A DNA stretch of 64,000 bases from Pelagibius sp964472095 (GTDB taxonomy: Bacteria; Pseudomonadota; Alphaproteobacteria; Kiloniellales; Kiloniellaceae), in assembly GCA_964472095.1 (NCBI GenBank), contig CAYYIV010000011.1, forward strand, positions 1 through 64,000. The letters are read 5' to 3'. Position 1 is the stretch's first letter; each line of letters begins with the position of its first letter. Below are positions 8,644 to 16,656 of the stretch, one piece after another. Both the position numbers and the translations under genes were made by a program. Under the pieces are notes generated by a model that was given only the letters and a program-made list of their open reading frames with translations, did not search any database and was not told where the DNA came from.

Positions 8644-9860
8644 GAGCGGGAAGCTACTGGGCGGCGCCGCTGGTGCTGCTGGCCTCGGCGGTGGTCCTGG
8701 CCGGCTGCATCGCCGCGCCGAGCTACCGTCCCGTGGGCTACGTGACGCCGAAGGACCCGCCGCCGCTGCCGCAGCGCAAGCCGGCCCCGCCGGCCGACCT
8801 GGCGGCCTGGAGCAGCCCGGCGGTGGCGGAAGCCACCGGCCTGTCCAGCCCGCCCGGCATCATCGAGGTCGAGGTTCAGGAACTGGCGCCGCTGGCGGCC
8901 GGCCAGGCGCAGCCCGCGCCCCGGCAGGCGGCGCCACAACCGGCCGCCGCAGCGCCGGAAGCTGCGGCTGCACAGCCGGCGGCGGCCGAACAGGTCGCGG
9001 CGCCGGCCGGCGGGCACTACGTGGTGGCCAGCGGCGACAGCCTCTACGGTATCGCACGGCGCTTTGGGCTGCCGGTGCGTGCGGTCATCGACGCCAACGA
9101 CCTGCAGCCGCCCTATGCGCTTTCCATCGGACAAGCGCTGGCGGTGCCGCGCGCCCAGGTGCACGAGGTGGCGCCCGGCGACACCGTCTTCAACATCGCC
9201 CAGCGCTACGACGTCGACCGCAGCGAGCTGGTGCGCCTCAACGGCATCCAGCCGCCTTATTCCATTCCGCTCGGCCAGAAGCTGATCCTGCCGACGCCGG
9301 GCTCGGCGGTGCACGCCGAGCCGGGCGCGATGGACATCGCCTACACGCCGCCGGACCAGCCGGCGCCCGCGCCGCAGTCTGCACCGCCGGCCGTTGCGGC
9401 ACCGGAGCCCAAATCGCGCGACTCGGTGCGCGCCGCCCTGGCCAACCCGCCGCCCCGGGCCGGCTCGTCCTTCCTCTGGCCGGTGCAGGGACCCTTGCTG
9501 TCGTCTTATGGCGCCAAGAGCGGCGGCGAGCACAACGACGGCATCAACATCACCGCGCCGCGCGGCACACCGGTGCGTGCCGCCGAGAACGGCGTGGTGG
9601 CCTATGCCGGCGAGGAGCTGAAGGGCTTCGGCAAGCTGCTGCTGGTGAAGCACGCCGACGGCTGGGTGACGGCTTATGCCCACAACGAGGAACTGCTGGT
9701 CACCGCCGGCGACCAGGTGACGCGCGGCCAGACCATCGCCAAGGTCGGCAGCAGCGGCCATGTCGATCGTCCGCAGCTCCACTTCGAGGTGCGCCGCGGC
9801 ACCCGTGCCGTGAACCCGGAGGCCCAGCTCTCCCCGCGCACCGCTTCGGCCGCCGACTGA
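8640..9860 (+). CDS. nlpD: NlpD-like lipoprotein with two LysM domains and a degenerate LytM (M23) domain
   Basis: The 406-residue product has a lipoprotein signal peptide with lipobox LAGC at about residues 19-22, then a Pro/Ala-rich linker. Two LysM peptidoglycan-binding domains follow (about 122-167 starting GHYVVASGDSLYGIARRFG, and about 173-217 starting HEVAPGDTVFNIAQRYD). The C-terminal M23 fold spans about residues 275-400. The zinc-binding pattern is incomplete: the first motif reads HNDGIN rather than HxxxD, and the HxH motif is QLH. E. coli NlpD has comparable losses and acts as an amidase activator, so a non-catalytic role at the division site is inferred. The surE-pcm context supports the nlpD name. 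Confidence 0.88.
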   Translation: MRAGSYWAAPLVLLASAVVLAGCIAAPSYRPVGYVTPKDPPPLPQRKPAPPADLAAWSSPAVAEATGLSSPPGIIEVEVQELAPLAAGQAQPAPRQAAPQPAAAAPEAAAAQPAAAEQVAAPAGGHYVVASGDSLYGIARRFGLPVRAVIDANDLQPPYALSIGQALAVPRAQVHEVAPGDTVFNIAQRYDVDRSELVRLNGIQPPYSIPLGQKLILPTPGSAVHAEPGAMDIAYTPPDQPAPAPQSAPPAVAAPEPKSRDSVRAALANPPPRAGSSFLWPVQGPLLSSYGAKSGGEHNDGINITAPRGTPVRAAENGVVAYAGEELKGFGKLLLVKHADGWVTAYAHNEELLVTAGDQVTRGQTIAKVGSSGHVDRPQLHFEVRRGTRAVNPEAQLSPRTASAAD

Positions 9861-9973
9861 GGCTCTCGCTGCCGGCATAGTTCGACCGCCATCGGAGCAA
9901 GGCGGCTGGATCGCATGTGCGGGCTTTGCCAGACTGCTTTGCCAAACCGGGGCGCAGGAGAGGAGCAGCGGAG

Positions 9974-10300
9974 ATGCACGCGGTGATTTTTGAGGTCTGG
10001 CCCAAGGCGGGCTGCCGCGAGGCCTATCTGGACATCGCGACGACGCTGAAGGCCGAGCTGATGCAGATCGACGGCTTCATCTCGGTCGAGCGCTTCGCCA
10101 GCCTGACCGAGGAGGGCAAGATGCTCTCGCTGTCGTTCTGGCGCGACGAGGACGCGGTGAAGCGCTGGCGCCGGCACGCCGAGCACCAGGCCGCGCAGGG
10201 GCGGGGGCGCTACGAACTCTTCGCCAATTATCGCTTGAGAGTCGCCTCGGTGCTGCGCGACTACGGCCCCATCGAGAGGGCGGAAGCGCCGCAGCCGTGA
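9974..10300 (+). CDS. ABM-domain (antibiotic biosynthesis monooxygenase-like) protein
   Basis: With the start at ATG 9974, preceded by a purine-rich AGGAGAGGAGCAGCGG, the product has 108 residues. It begins MHAVIFEVWPKAGCREAYL and has the dimeric alpha/beta-barrel pattern of the ABM family, including DGFISVERFAS and SLSFWRDEDAVKRWRRHAEH. Such proteins range from small monooxygenases to heme-degrading enzymes and proteins of unknown role; the substrate cannot be predicted. It lies 113 bp after nlpD and is the last plus-strand gene before a palindromic repeat pair and the convergent DUF815 gene. Confidence 0.82.
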   Translation: MHAVIFEVWPKAGCREAYLDIATTLKAELMQIDGFISVERFASLTEEGKMLSLSFWRDEDAVKRWRRHAEHQAAQGRGRYELFANYRLRVASVLRDYGPIERAEAPQP

Positions 10301-10330
10301 AAGTGCCGCAGCATCGAACCGCTATCGTGC

Positions 10331-10440
10331 GTGCTTCGAGACGCTTGCTACGCAAGCTCCTCAGCATGAGGTTCTTTCTTCGCGCCACGTCCCATTGACC
10401 TCATCCTGAGGAGGCCGCGCAGCGGTCGTCTCGAAGGATG
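10331..10440. repeat. Type 1 palindromic repeat doublet, copy A
   Basis: The left arm (10331-10371) reads TTCGAGACG, a small hairpin CTTGC-TAC-GCAAG, then CTCCTCAGCATGAGG. The right arm (10399-10440) is its near reverse complement: CCTCATCCTGAGGAG, a GC-rich hairpin, then CGTCTCGAAGGATG. The arms are 27 bp apart. It sits 30 bp after the ABM gene stop and before the end of the convergent DUF815 gene. Related copies lie at 25014, 62543 and 62999. Copy A is the most diverged of the set. Confidence 0.85.
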
Positions 10441-10478
10441 TGCAATGCCAATGCAACGCCTCTTCGCGGCTGCTGCCC

Positions 10479-11354
10479 TCACTCCTCCAGCCGCTTGCCG
10501 AGGCGTCCGGCGAGGTCCTGGATGTACTGCCAGGCGACGCGGCCGGAGCGTCCGCCGCGGGTCACCGACCACTCGCGTGCTTCGGCATGGAGCTGCGGCT
10601 TCGGCAGGTCGAGGCCGTAGCGCGCGGCATAGCCCTCGATCATTGCAAAATAGGTGTCCTGGTCGCAGTTGTGGAAGCCGAGCCAGAGGCCGAAGCGATC
10701 CGACAGGCTGACCTTCTCCTCCACCGCCTCTGAGGCATGGATGGCGGTCGAGCGCTCGTTCTCGATCATGTCGCGCGGCATCAGGTGGCGGCGGTTGGAG
10801 GTGGCGTAGAAGATGACGTTGGCCGGCCGCCCCTCGATGCCGCCCTCCAGCACCGCCTTCAGCGATTTGTAGCTGGCGTCCTCGCCGTCGAAGCTGAGGT
10901 CGTCGCAGAACAGCACGCAGGGCCGCGTCACGGCGCGCAACTGGGCCAGCAGGCGGGGCAGGGTGGGAATGTCCTCCCGGTGGATCTCGACAAGGGCGAG
11001 GCGCCCGCCGTCCGGACGGTCCTCGTTCACCCGGGCATGCACGGCCTTCACCAGGGAGCTCTTGCCGGCGCCGCGCGCGCCCCACAGCAGCGCGTTGTTG
11101 GCCGGCAGGCCCTCGGCGAAGCGCCGGGTGTTCTGATAAAGGGTCTCCGCCTGCCGCCCGATGCCTTGCAACAGGGAGAAGTCGACCCGATTTACATGGA
11201 CAACCGGCTCCAGCCGGTCGCGTTCGGGGTGCCAGACGAAGGCGTCGGCCCCCTCCAGCGCGACCGCAGAAGAGGGGGCAGGGGCGAGTCGCTCCAAAGC
11301 CTCCGCGATGCGCTGGAGAACCGGGAGGAGGTTGTCACTGTCGGGGCCGTTCAT
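10479..11354 (-). CDS. DUF815 family P-loop ATPase
   Basis: The 291-residue product is an AAA-type ATPase of the DUF815 family. Walker A reads GARGAGKSSLVKA (about residues 93-105) and Walker B reads VLFCDDLSFDGED (about 146-158). The sensor-like stretch FYATSNRRHLMPRDM follows. The cellular role of this family is not established. The gene is divergent from yajC with a 172 bp shared upstream region. An ATPase of this family next to yajC-secD-secF is a frequent alphaproteobacterial arrangement. The start ATG at 11352-11354 gives MNGPDSDNLLPVLQRIAEAL. Confidence 0.88.
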   Translation of the reverse strand: MNGPDSDNLLPVLQRIAEALERLAPAPSSAVALEGADAFVWHPERDRLEPVVHVNRVDFSLLQGIGRQAETLYQNTRRFAEGLPANNALLWGARGAGKSSLVKAVHARVNEDRPDGGRLALVEIHREDIPTLPRLLAQLRAVTRPCVLFCDDLSFDGEDASYKSLKAVLEGGIEGRPANVIFYATSNRRHLMPRDMIENERSTAIHASEAVEEKVSLSDRFGLWLGFHNCDQDTYFAMIEGYAARYGLDLPKPQLHAEAREWSVTRGGRSGRVAWQYIQDLAGRLGKRLEE

Positions 11355-11465
11355 CTATGCTCCAAGGGACGTATTGCAACAGTTTGAATTAGGCCGCGAA
11401 ATTTATTGCGGCGCGAGCCCCGGGTCAATTGTCGAGGCTTGGCGGGAAGCGGCGTTCTCGTGACG

Positions 11466-11493
11466 TTGCAATTCGCGCCTGCGCCGTTATAGT
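11466..11493 (+). promoter_or_regulatory. Candidate promoter of the yajC-secDF operon
   Basis: TTGCAA at 11466-11471 and TATAGT at 11488-11493 are separated by 16 bp and lie 33 bp before the yajC start. CCGCC follows the -10, as at the tatA promoter. The spacing gives a short leader. Confidence 0.55.
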
Positions 11494-11526
11494 CCGCCGG
11501 TCTGACTGCTCGGAAGAGGTCTAAGT

Positions 11527-11952
11527 ATGTTTATTTCGCCGGCCTATGCCCAGGCCGCAGGAGGTGGCGGAGGTGATCCCTTCATGACCTTCCTGCCGAT
11601 CATCCTGATCTTCGTCGTGTTCTACTTCCTGCTGATCCGCCCGCAGCAGAAGAAGGTAAAGCAGCATCGTGCGATGGTGTCGGCCCTGCGGCGCGGCGAC
11701 AAAGTCGTCACCGCCGGCGGCCTGATCGGCACCGTCACCAAGATCATCAGCGACACCGAGGCCCAGGTTGAACTGGCCGAGGGCGTGCGGGTGCGGGTGG
11801 TGCGGCACACCATTTCGGATGTGTTGAGCCGCACCGAGGCGGCGCCGCGAGGCGACGGTGAGTCCAGGCCGGCCAACGATGCCGGCCCGAGCAAGGCGAA
11901 GAGCCTGCTCGGCAGCCTGTTCGGCGGCGGCAAACCCGGCGGCAAACCCTGA
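11527..11952 (+). CDS. yajC: Preprotein translocase accessory subunit YajC
   Basis: YajC associates with SecDF in the inner membrane. The 141-residue protein has a short N-terminus with a Gly-rich stretch, a single membrane helix (about residues 19-38, FMTFLPIILIFVVFYFLLI), the family signature RPQQKKVKQH and the beta-rich segment GDKVVTAGGLIGTVTKI. The C-terminal ~40 residues are basic and Gly-rich. It begins the yajC-secD-secF operon; the gap to secD is 64 bp. The start is ATG 11527. Confidence 0.96.
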   Translation: MFISPAYAQAAGGGGGDPFMTFLPIILIFVVFYFLLIRPQQKKVKQHRAMVSALRRGDKVVTAGGLIGTVTKIISDTEAQVELAEGVRVRVVRHTISDVLSRTEAAPRGDGESRPANDAGPSKAKSLLGSLFGGGKPGGKP

Positions 11953-12016
11953 TCCCTGCCGGGCCCGCCTGACCTGATCCAGGGGGCCCGGACCGTTCTG
12001 GAAGGCACTCCGGCCG

Positions 12017-13597
12017 ATGGTCCATCTGCCTCGTTGGCAAATCATTCTGATTGCCTTGGTCGTTCTGGCCGGGGTGATCTACGCTTCGCCGAACCTGCTG
12101 CTCAGCCGCGACCAGGCAACGCAGATGGCCGACGAGGGCAGCATCCTGCCGCACCAGCAGATCAACCTCGGCCTCGATCTGCGCGGCGGAGTCTACCTGC
12201 TGGCCGGCGTCGACCTCGGCTTCGCCTTCGACAAGGACCGCCAGAACCTGGAAGACGGAGTGCGTGGTGCGCTCGGCCAGGCGGGACTGGCCGACAGCGA
12301 GGTCGGCATCGTCGGGGATGCCGTCGAGGTGACCCTGGCCGATGCCGCCGACCTGGGTGAGGCACGCAGCAGGATCAACGCCTTCGATACGGGGATCACG
12401 ATCGAGTCGCTGGGCGACAACCGCTTGCGCGTATCCTTCACGGATGCCGCCTTGAGCGATCGTGCCAATGCGATCCTGGCACAGTCCATCGAGGTGATGC
12501 GCCGGCGCATCGACGAGACCGGTACTCGTGAAGCCGCGATCCAGCGCCACGGCGACGACCGCATCATCATCCAGGTGCCCGGCTTCGACGATCCACGGCG
12601 CCTGAAGGACCTCCTCGGTGAACCGGCGGTGATGAGCTTCCGCTTCGTCAACGAAACCATTTCACCGGGCGACCGCATTCCGCCGTCCTTCGAGATCCTG
12701 CCGGCGGCCGCGTCCGAACTCCGCCCGGGCCTGCCGCAAAGCTACGTGGTGAGCAAGCGGGTGATGGTCGACGGCGACCACCTGACCAACGCCCAGCCGA
12801 GCTTCGACCAGGACGGCCGGCCGGCGGTAAGCTTCTCGTTCGACACCCTGGGCGCCAAGCAGTTCGGCGACGCCACGCGCGACAACGTCGGTCGCATCTT
12901 CGCCATCATCCTGGACAACAAGGTGATCTCGGCGCCACGCATCCAGTCGGCGATCACCGGGGGCAACGGCATCATCACCGGCAGCTTCTCGGTCCAGGAG
13001 ACGCAGGATCTGGCGCTGCTGCTGCGCGCCGGCGCCCTGCCGGCCCCGGTCGAGTACCTGGAGGAGCGTACTGTCGGCCCGGGTCTCGGTGCCGACTCGA
13101 TCCTCGCCGGCGAGATCGCCTCGGTGCTCGGCCTCGTCATGGTCGTGGTTTTCATGGTCGCGGCCTACGGCCTCTTCGGCGTCATGGCCAGTGTCGCGCT
13201 GATGATCAACCTGATCCTCCTGGTCGCGGCGCTCTCGGTGCTGCAGGCAACGCTGACGCTGCCGGGCATCGCCGGCATCGTGCTGACCATCGGCATGGCG
13301 GTCGATGCCAACGTCCTGATCTTCGAGCGGATCCGCGAGGAATCGCGCAACGGGCGCGGGCCGGTCACCGCCGTCGATGCCGGCTACCGCCGCGCGCTGA
13401 CGACCATCATCGACTCCAACCTGACGACGCTGATCGCCGCGCTGCTGCTGTTCCACTTCGGCTCGGGGCCGATCAAGGGCTTCGCCGTCACCCTCTCGCT
13501 CGGGCTGGTGACCTCGATGTTCTCGGCCATCATGGTGACCCGCCTGATAGTGGCGGTCTGGCTGCGCCGCCGTCGGCCGCAAGCGCTGGCGATCTAG
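12017..13597 (+). CDS. secD: Protein translocase subunit SecD
   Basis: SecD uses proton motive force, with SecF, to pull preproteins from the SecYEG channel. The 526-residue product starts with an N-terminal membrane helix (QIILIALVVLAGVIYA) and then LGLDLRGGVYLLAGVDL, the conserved D-L-R-G-G motif. A large periplasmic P1 domain follows. The C-terminal half has five membrane segments, including the block GIAGIVLTIGMAVDANVLIFERIREE, which carries the conserved Asp of the family. The gap to secF is only 12 bp. Confidence 0.98.
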   Translation: MVHLPRWQIILIALVVLAGVIYASPNLLLSRDQATQMADEGSILPHQQINLGLDLRGGVYLLAGVDLGFAFDKDRQNLEDGVRGALGQAGLADSEVGIVGDAVEVTLADAADLGEARSRINAFDTGITIESLGDNRLRVSFTDAALSDRANAILAQSIEVMRRRIDETGTREAAIQRHGDDRIIIQVPGFDDPRRLKDLLGEPAVMSFRFVNETISPGDRIPPSFEILPAAASELRPGLPQSYVVSKRVMVDGDHLTNAQPSFDQDGRPAVSFSFDTLGAKQFGDATRDNVGRIFAIILDNKVISAPRIQSAITGGNGIITGSFSVQETQDLALLLRAGALPAPVEYLEERTVGPGLGADSILAGEIASVLGLVMVVVFMVAAYGLFGVMASVALMINLILLVAALSVLQATLTLPGIAGIVLTIGMAVDANVLIFERIREESRNGRGPVTAVDAGYRRALTTIIDSNLTTLIAALLLFHFGSGPIKGFAVTLSLGLVTSMFSAIMVTRLIVAVWLRRRRPQALAI

Positions 13598-13609
13598 GGA
13601 GCCCAAGGC

Positions 13610-14557
13610 ATGGCGTTGATCCGCAAGCTTCCCATCGATCTCGGCCTCAATTTCATGGGCCGGCGCAACCTCTTCCTCGCCCTCTCGGCAGCGCTGGTGG
13701 TGGGCTCGATCGCCCTGGCCTTCGTGCAGGGCCTCAACTTCGGCGTCGACTTTCGCGGCGGCATCCTGCTCGAGGTGCGCACCGCGGAGCCGGCGGATCT
13801 CGCCGAGTTGCGCAGCCGGCTCGGCGGCCTCGGCATCGGCCAGGTGACCTTGCAGCAGTTCGGCGAGCCGACCGACGTGCTGATCAACGTCGCGGGGCAG
13901 GAGAGTGACGAAGTCGGGCAGATCGAAGCGGTCGAGAAGCTGAAGAGCGCCCTCGGCGAAGGCACGGAGATCCGCCGCCAGGAATTCGTCGGCCCGAAGA
14001 TCGGCGACGAGCTGAAAGAGGCCGGCCTGTTGGCCACCGTCCTCGCCATGCTGGCCATCGGCATCTACATCTGGTTCCGCTTCGAGTGGCAGTTCGGCGT
14101 GGCGGCGCTGATCGCGCTGGCGCACGACGTCATCGCGACCATCGGCTTCTATGCACTGACCCAGATCGAGTTCAACCTCGCCACCCTGGCCGCAGTGCTG
14201 ACCATCGCCGGCTATTCGATCAACGATACCGTGGTGATCTTCGACCGCGTGCGCGAGACCCTGCGCCGCTACAAGAAGCTGGATCTGACCGAGCTGCTCA
14301 ACCGGGCGATCAACACGACGATGTCGCGCACGCTGCTGACGTCATTGACCACCCTGCTGGCACTCTCCGCGCTGTTCTTCTTCGGCGGCGAGGTCATCCG
14401 CGGCTTCACCGCCGGCCTGATCTGGGGCGTCGCGATCGGCACCTTTTCGTCCTTTGGCCTGGCGGTGCCGCTGCTGTCCTACCTGAAGCTGCGGCGTGGT
14501 GGCGAGGACGACAAGGAAGACTCCAAGGAAGTGGCCGCGGTCAAGCCGACGGCCTGA
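13610..14557 (+). CDS. secF: Protein translocase subunit SecF
   Basis: SecF partners with SecD. The 315-residue product starts with IDLGLNFMGRRNLFLALSAA, a membrane helix, and NFGVDFRGGILLEV, the SecF version of the D-x-R-G-G motif. The membrane domain contains AAVLTIAGYSINDTVVIFDR, the conserved SecF block with the intramembrane Asp, and then RTLLTSLTTLLALSALFFFGG. The C-terminus is charged and cytoplasmic. It is followed after 30 bp by the Mth938-type gene, which probably shares the transcript. Confidence 0.98.
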   Translation: MALIRKLPIDLGLNFMGRRNLFLALSAALVVGSIALAFVQGLNFGVDFRGGILLEVRTAEPADLAELRSRLGGLGIGQVTLQQFGEPTDVLINVAGQESDEVGQIEAVEKLKSALGEGTEIRRQEFVGPKIGDELKEAGLLATVLAMLAIGIYIWFRFEWQFGVAALIALAHDVIATIGFYALTQIEFNLATLAAVLTIAGYSINDTVVIFDRVRETLRRYKKLDLTELLNRAINTTMSRTLLTSLTTLLALSALFFFGGEVIRGFTAGLIWGVAIGTFSSFGLAVPLLSYLKLRRGGEDDKEDSKEVAAVKPTA

Positions 14558-14587
14558 CCCCATCGCAGACTTCAGAAGGGAGCGGAA

Positions 14588-14965
14588 ATGGATATCACGC
14601 CGCTCATTCCCCAGGGCCGCCAGGTCATCGAGAGCTACGGCAACGGCGGCTTCCGGGTCACCGGTGAGAGCTTTCGCGGCTCCATCCTGGTGCTGCCCAC
14701 TTGGTCGACGGCCTGGCCGCTGACCGCTATCGAGGAACTCGACCTCGCCAGCCTGGAGCCGGTGCTGGCGGCCGAGCCGGCCGTCGAGGTACTGCTGATC
14801 GGCTGCGGCCGTGCCATGGCCTTCATCGATCCCGAGCTGCACGCCGCCGCGCGTGCACGCGGCGTCGCCCTGGAGCCGATGGACACCGGTGCCGCCTGCC
14901 GCACTTACAATGTATTGATGGCGGAGGACCGGCGGGTCGCGGCGGCGCTCATCGCCGTCGACTGA
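14588..14965 (+). CDS. Mth938-domain protein, NDUFAF3-like
   Basis: The 125-residue product matches the Mth938/DUF498 fold, to which the mitochondrial complex I assembly factor NDUFAF3 belongs. Recognisable parts are YGNGGFRVTGESFRGSILVL, then EVLLIGCGRAMAFIDPELHA and the end EPMDTGAACRTYNVLMAEDRRVAAALI. There are no catalytic residues that I can name. In alphaproteobacteria this gene often follows secDF, and the NDUFAF6-like gene lies nearby (here at 16657). A role in complex I biogenesis is an inference from the eukaryotic homologue. A strong terminator follows. Confidence 0.88.
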   Translation: MDITPLIPQGRQVIESYGNGGFRVTGESFRGSILVLPTWSTAWPLTAIEELDLASLEPVLAAEPAVEVLLIGCGRAMAFIDPELHAAARARGVALEPMDTGAACRTYNVLMAEDRRVAAALIAVD

Positions 14966-14985
14966 CCGCGCGGCCTGGCAAAGCA

Positions 14986-15011
14986 AAAAGGGGCCCGCTC
15001 GGGCCCCTTTT
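14986..15011. terminator. Bidirectional intrinsic terminator between NDUFAF3-like gene and sodB
   Basis: An 11 bp perfect stem, AAAAGGGGCCC and GGGCCCCTTTT, with loop GCTC. The A and T runs on its two sides let it stop transcription from both convergent genes. Confidence 0.85.
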
Positions 15012-15033
15012 CACTATCGGTCGTTGAAGGGGT

Positions 15034-15636
15034 TCAGGCGGCCTGCGCCGACTTCACCGATTCGAGATTCTTCGCCGCGAAATCCCAGCTCACCAGATTG
15101 TCGAGGAAGGACTGCAGGAAGTCCGGACGCCGGTTCTGGTAATCCAGATAGTAGGCGTGCTCCCAGACGTCGCAGGTGAGGATGGCCGTCTGGCCCTTGG
15201 TCAGCGGCGTCTCGGCGTTGCCGGTGGTGACGATCTTCAACTTGCCGCCGTCCATGACCAGCCAGACCCAGCCGCTGCCGAACTGGCCGACGCCGGCGGT
15301 CTTGAACTGCTCCTTGAACTTGTCGAGGCTGCCGAAGGCTTTGTCGATGGCGGCCGCGAGAGCGCCGCTCGGCTTGCCGCCGCCGCCGGGCTTCATGGAG
15401 TGCCAGAAGAAGGTGTGGTTCCACACCTGGGCGGCCTGGTTGAAGAGCCCGCCCGAGCTGGTCTTGATGATTTCCTCGAGGGACTTGCCGGCATTGTCGG
15501 TCCCCTCGATCAGCTCGTTCAGCTTGGTCACATAGGCCTGGTGGTGCTTGCCATGATGGAAGCTCAGCGTGTTGGCCGAGTAGTGCGGTTCCAGTGCGTC
15601 TTTTGCATAGGGAAGGGGGGGAAGCTCGAACGCCAT
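15034..15636 (-). CDS. sodB: Superoxide dismutase, iron type
   Basis: The enzyme converts superoxide to oxygen and hydrogen peroxide. The 200-residue product starts MAFELPPLPYAKDALEPHYS. The metal ligands are His27 (SFHHGKHH), His74 (AAQVWNHTFFW), Asp156 and His160 (CDVWEHAYYLDYQNRR). Gln70 in the AAQVWNHTF block indicates the iron rather than the manganese type. There is no signal peptide, so it is cytoplasmic. The start is preceded on the minus strand by a GA-rich stretch that can serve as ribosome binding site. Confidence 0.97.
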   Translation of the reverse strand: MAFELPPLPYAKDALEPHYSANTLSFHHGKHHQAYVTKLNELIEGTDNAGKSLEEIIKTSSGGLFNQAAQVWNHTFFWHSMKPGGGGKPSGALAAAIDKAFGSLDKFKEQFKTAGVGQFGSGWVWLVMDGGKLKIVTTGNAETPLTKGQTAILTCDVWEHAYYLDYQNRRPDFLQSFLDNLVSWDFAAKNLESVKSAQAA

Positions 15637-15812
15637 ACCGTCTCTCTTTCTGTCTCTCTCTGTCCGGTCTAAAACGCAACCCGGCTCCTGGCGGGCCGGT
15701 TCGGTCGCATCTGTCCTTCAGGGACAATTAGTCAGCCGGCAGAAAAGTTCCAACAGCAAAGGCGGTCGGCAGCATTAATTTTTCGGAAGTTTGTCACGGC
15801 GGACCTAGCAGA

Positions 15813-15843
15813 AGACCGGAGCCTTGTGGCTCCGGTCTCTTTT
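15813..15843 (+). terminator. Strong terminator-like stem-loop on the plus strand
   Basis: An 11 bp perfect stem, AGACCGGAGCC and GGCTCCGGTCT, with a 4-base loop, then CTTTT on the plus strand. Both flanking genes (sodB, PuuD-like) run on the minus strand, where no T run follows. It may end the PuuD-like transcript by structure alone or block antisense transcription. Confidence 0.55.
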
Positions 15844-15883
15844 GCAGTCTGCCGGCGGCCCTGCGGGCCGCGGTGCAACGAAC

Positions 15884-16480
15884 TCAGTAGAGGTTCTGCG
15901 CCGATACCATGGCGAAGAGCATCGGCACCGACAGCAGCGTGTTGGTGCGCGAGAACAGCATGGCCGTGCGCGCCGACTTGGCCTTGCTGGCGGCATCGGC
16001 CTCGACGAGGCCGAGGGCGCGCTGCTGGTTCGGCCAGATCACGAACCACACGTTGAACCACATGATGGCGCCGAGCCACATGCCGATGCCGATCATGGTG
16101 TGCTTCGGCACGCCGTCGGTCAGCCCCAGGGTGATCGCCTCGATGAGGTAACCGTTCATGGCGGCGAGGATGAGGCCGGTAGCGATGGTTGCCATGGCAG
16201 CCCAGCGGAACCACCAAAGCGCGGCCGGTGCGATGACCTTGCCGATCGCCGGCTTCTGCTCGTCGGGAATCTTCGGCATGTTGGGGATCTGCACGAAATT
16301 GAAGTAGTACAGCAGACCGACCCACATGATGCCGCTGAGGACGTGCAGCCAGCGGAAGATGAAGGTTCCGAAGGTGTAGCCGTCGTAGCCCTGCATGACG
16401 ATATAGAGCAGCGCCAATACGACCGCCAGCACGAAGCTGGCGATTACTGTGTTTCGCAAAGAAGTAAGGATCCCAGCCAT
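15884..16480 (-). CDS. PuuD-like integral membrane protein
   Basis: With the start at ATG 16480, preceded by GGGAGA on the minus strand, the product has 198 residues and about four to five membrane segments. The segment FIFRWLHVLSGIMWVGLLYYF resembles the N-terminal membrane domain of urate hydroxylase PuuD (DUF989) and related heme membrane proteins, including the His in WLHVLSG. PuuD itself also has a C-terminal cytochrome c domain, which is absent here. Later blocks are WWFRWAAMATIATGLILAAM and GAIMWFNVWFVIWPNQQ. A role in urate oxidation is therefore not supported by length; another redox or heme role is possible. Confidence 0.68.
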   Translation of the reverse strand: MAGILTSLRNTVIASFVLAVVLALLYIVMQGYDGYTFGTFIFRWLHVLSGIMWVGLLYYFNFVQIPNMPKIPDEQKPAIGKVIAPAALWWFRWAAMATIATGLILAAMNGYLIEAITLGLTDGVPKHTMIGIGMWLGAIMWFNVWFVIWPNQQRALGLVEADAASKAKSARTAMLFSRTNTLLSVPMLFAMVSAQNLY

Positions 16481-16656
16481 TCCCACTCTCCCGGGCAAAT
16501 TTACATTGGATTCTTCAAGGTACCGCAGTGACCATTGCTCTTTACTTTGCGCCGTCCGTCCGAGTCGCAACCAGAGCCTTTTGGAGTCCCTGTGAACAAC
16601 TTTAGAGGCAGTCCCCGGGCCTGCCAAGAGACGCCGGATTCCGGGCGCTGCAGGCG

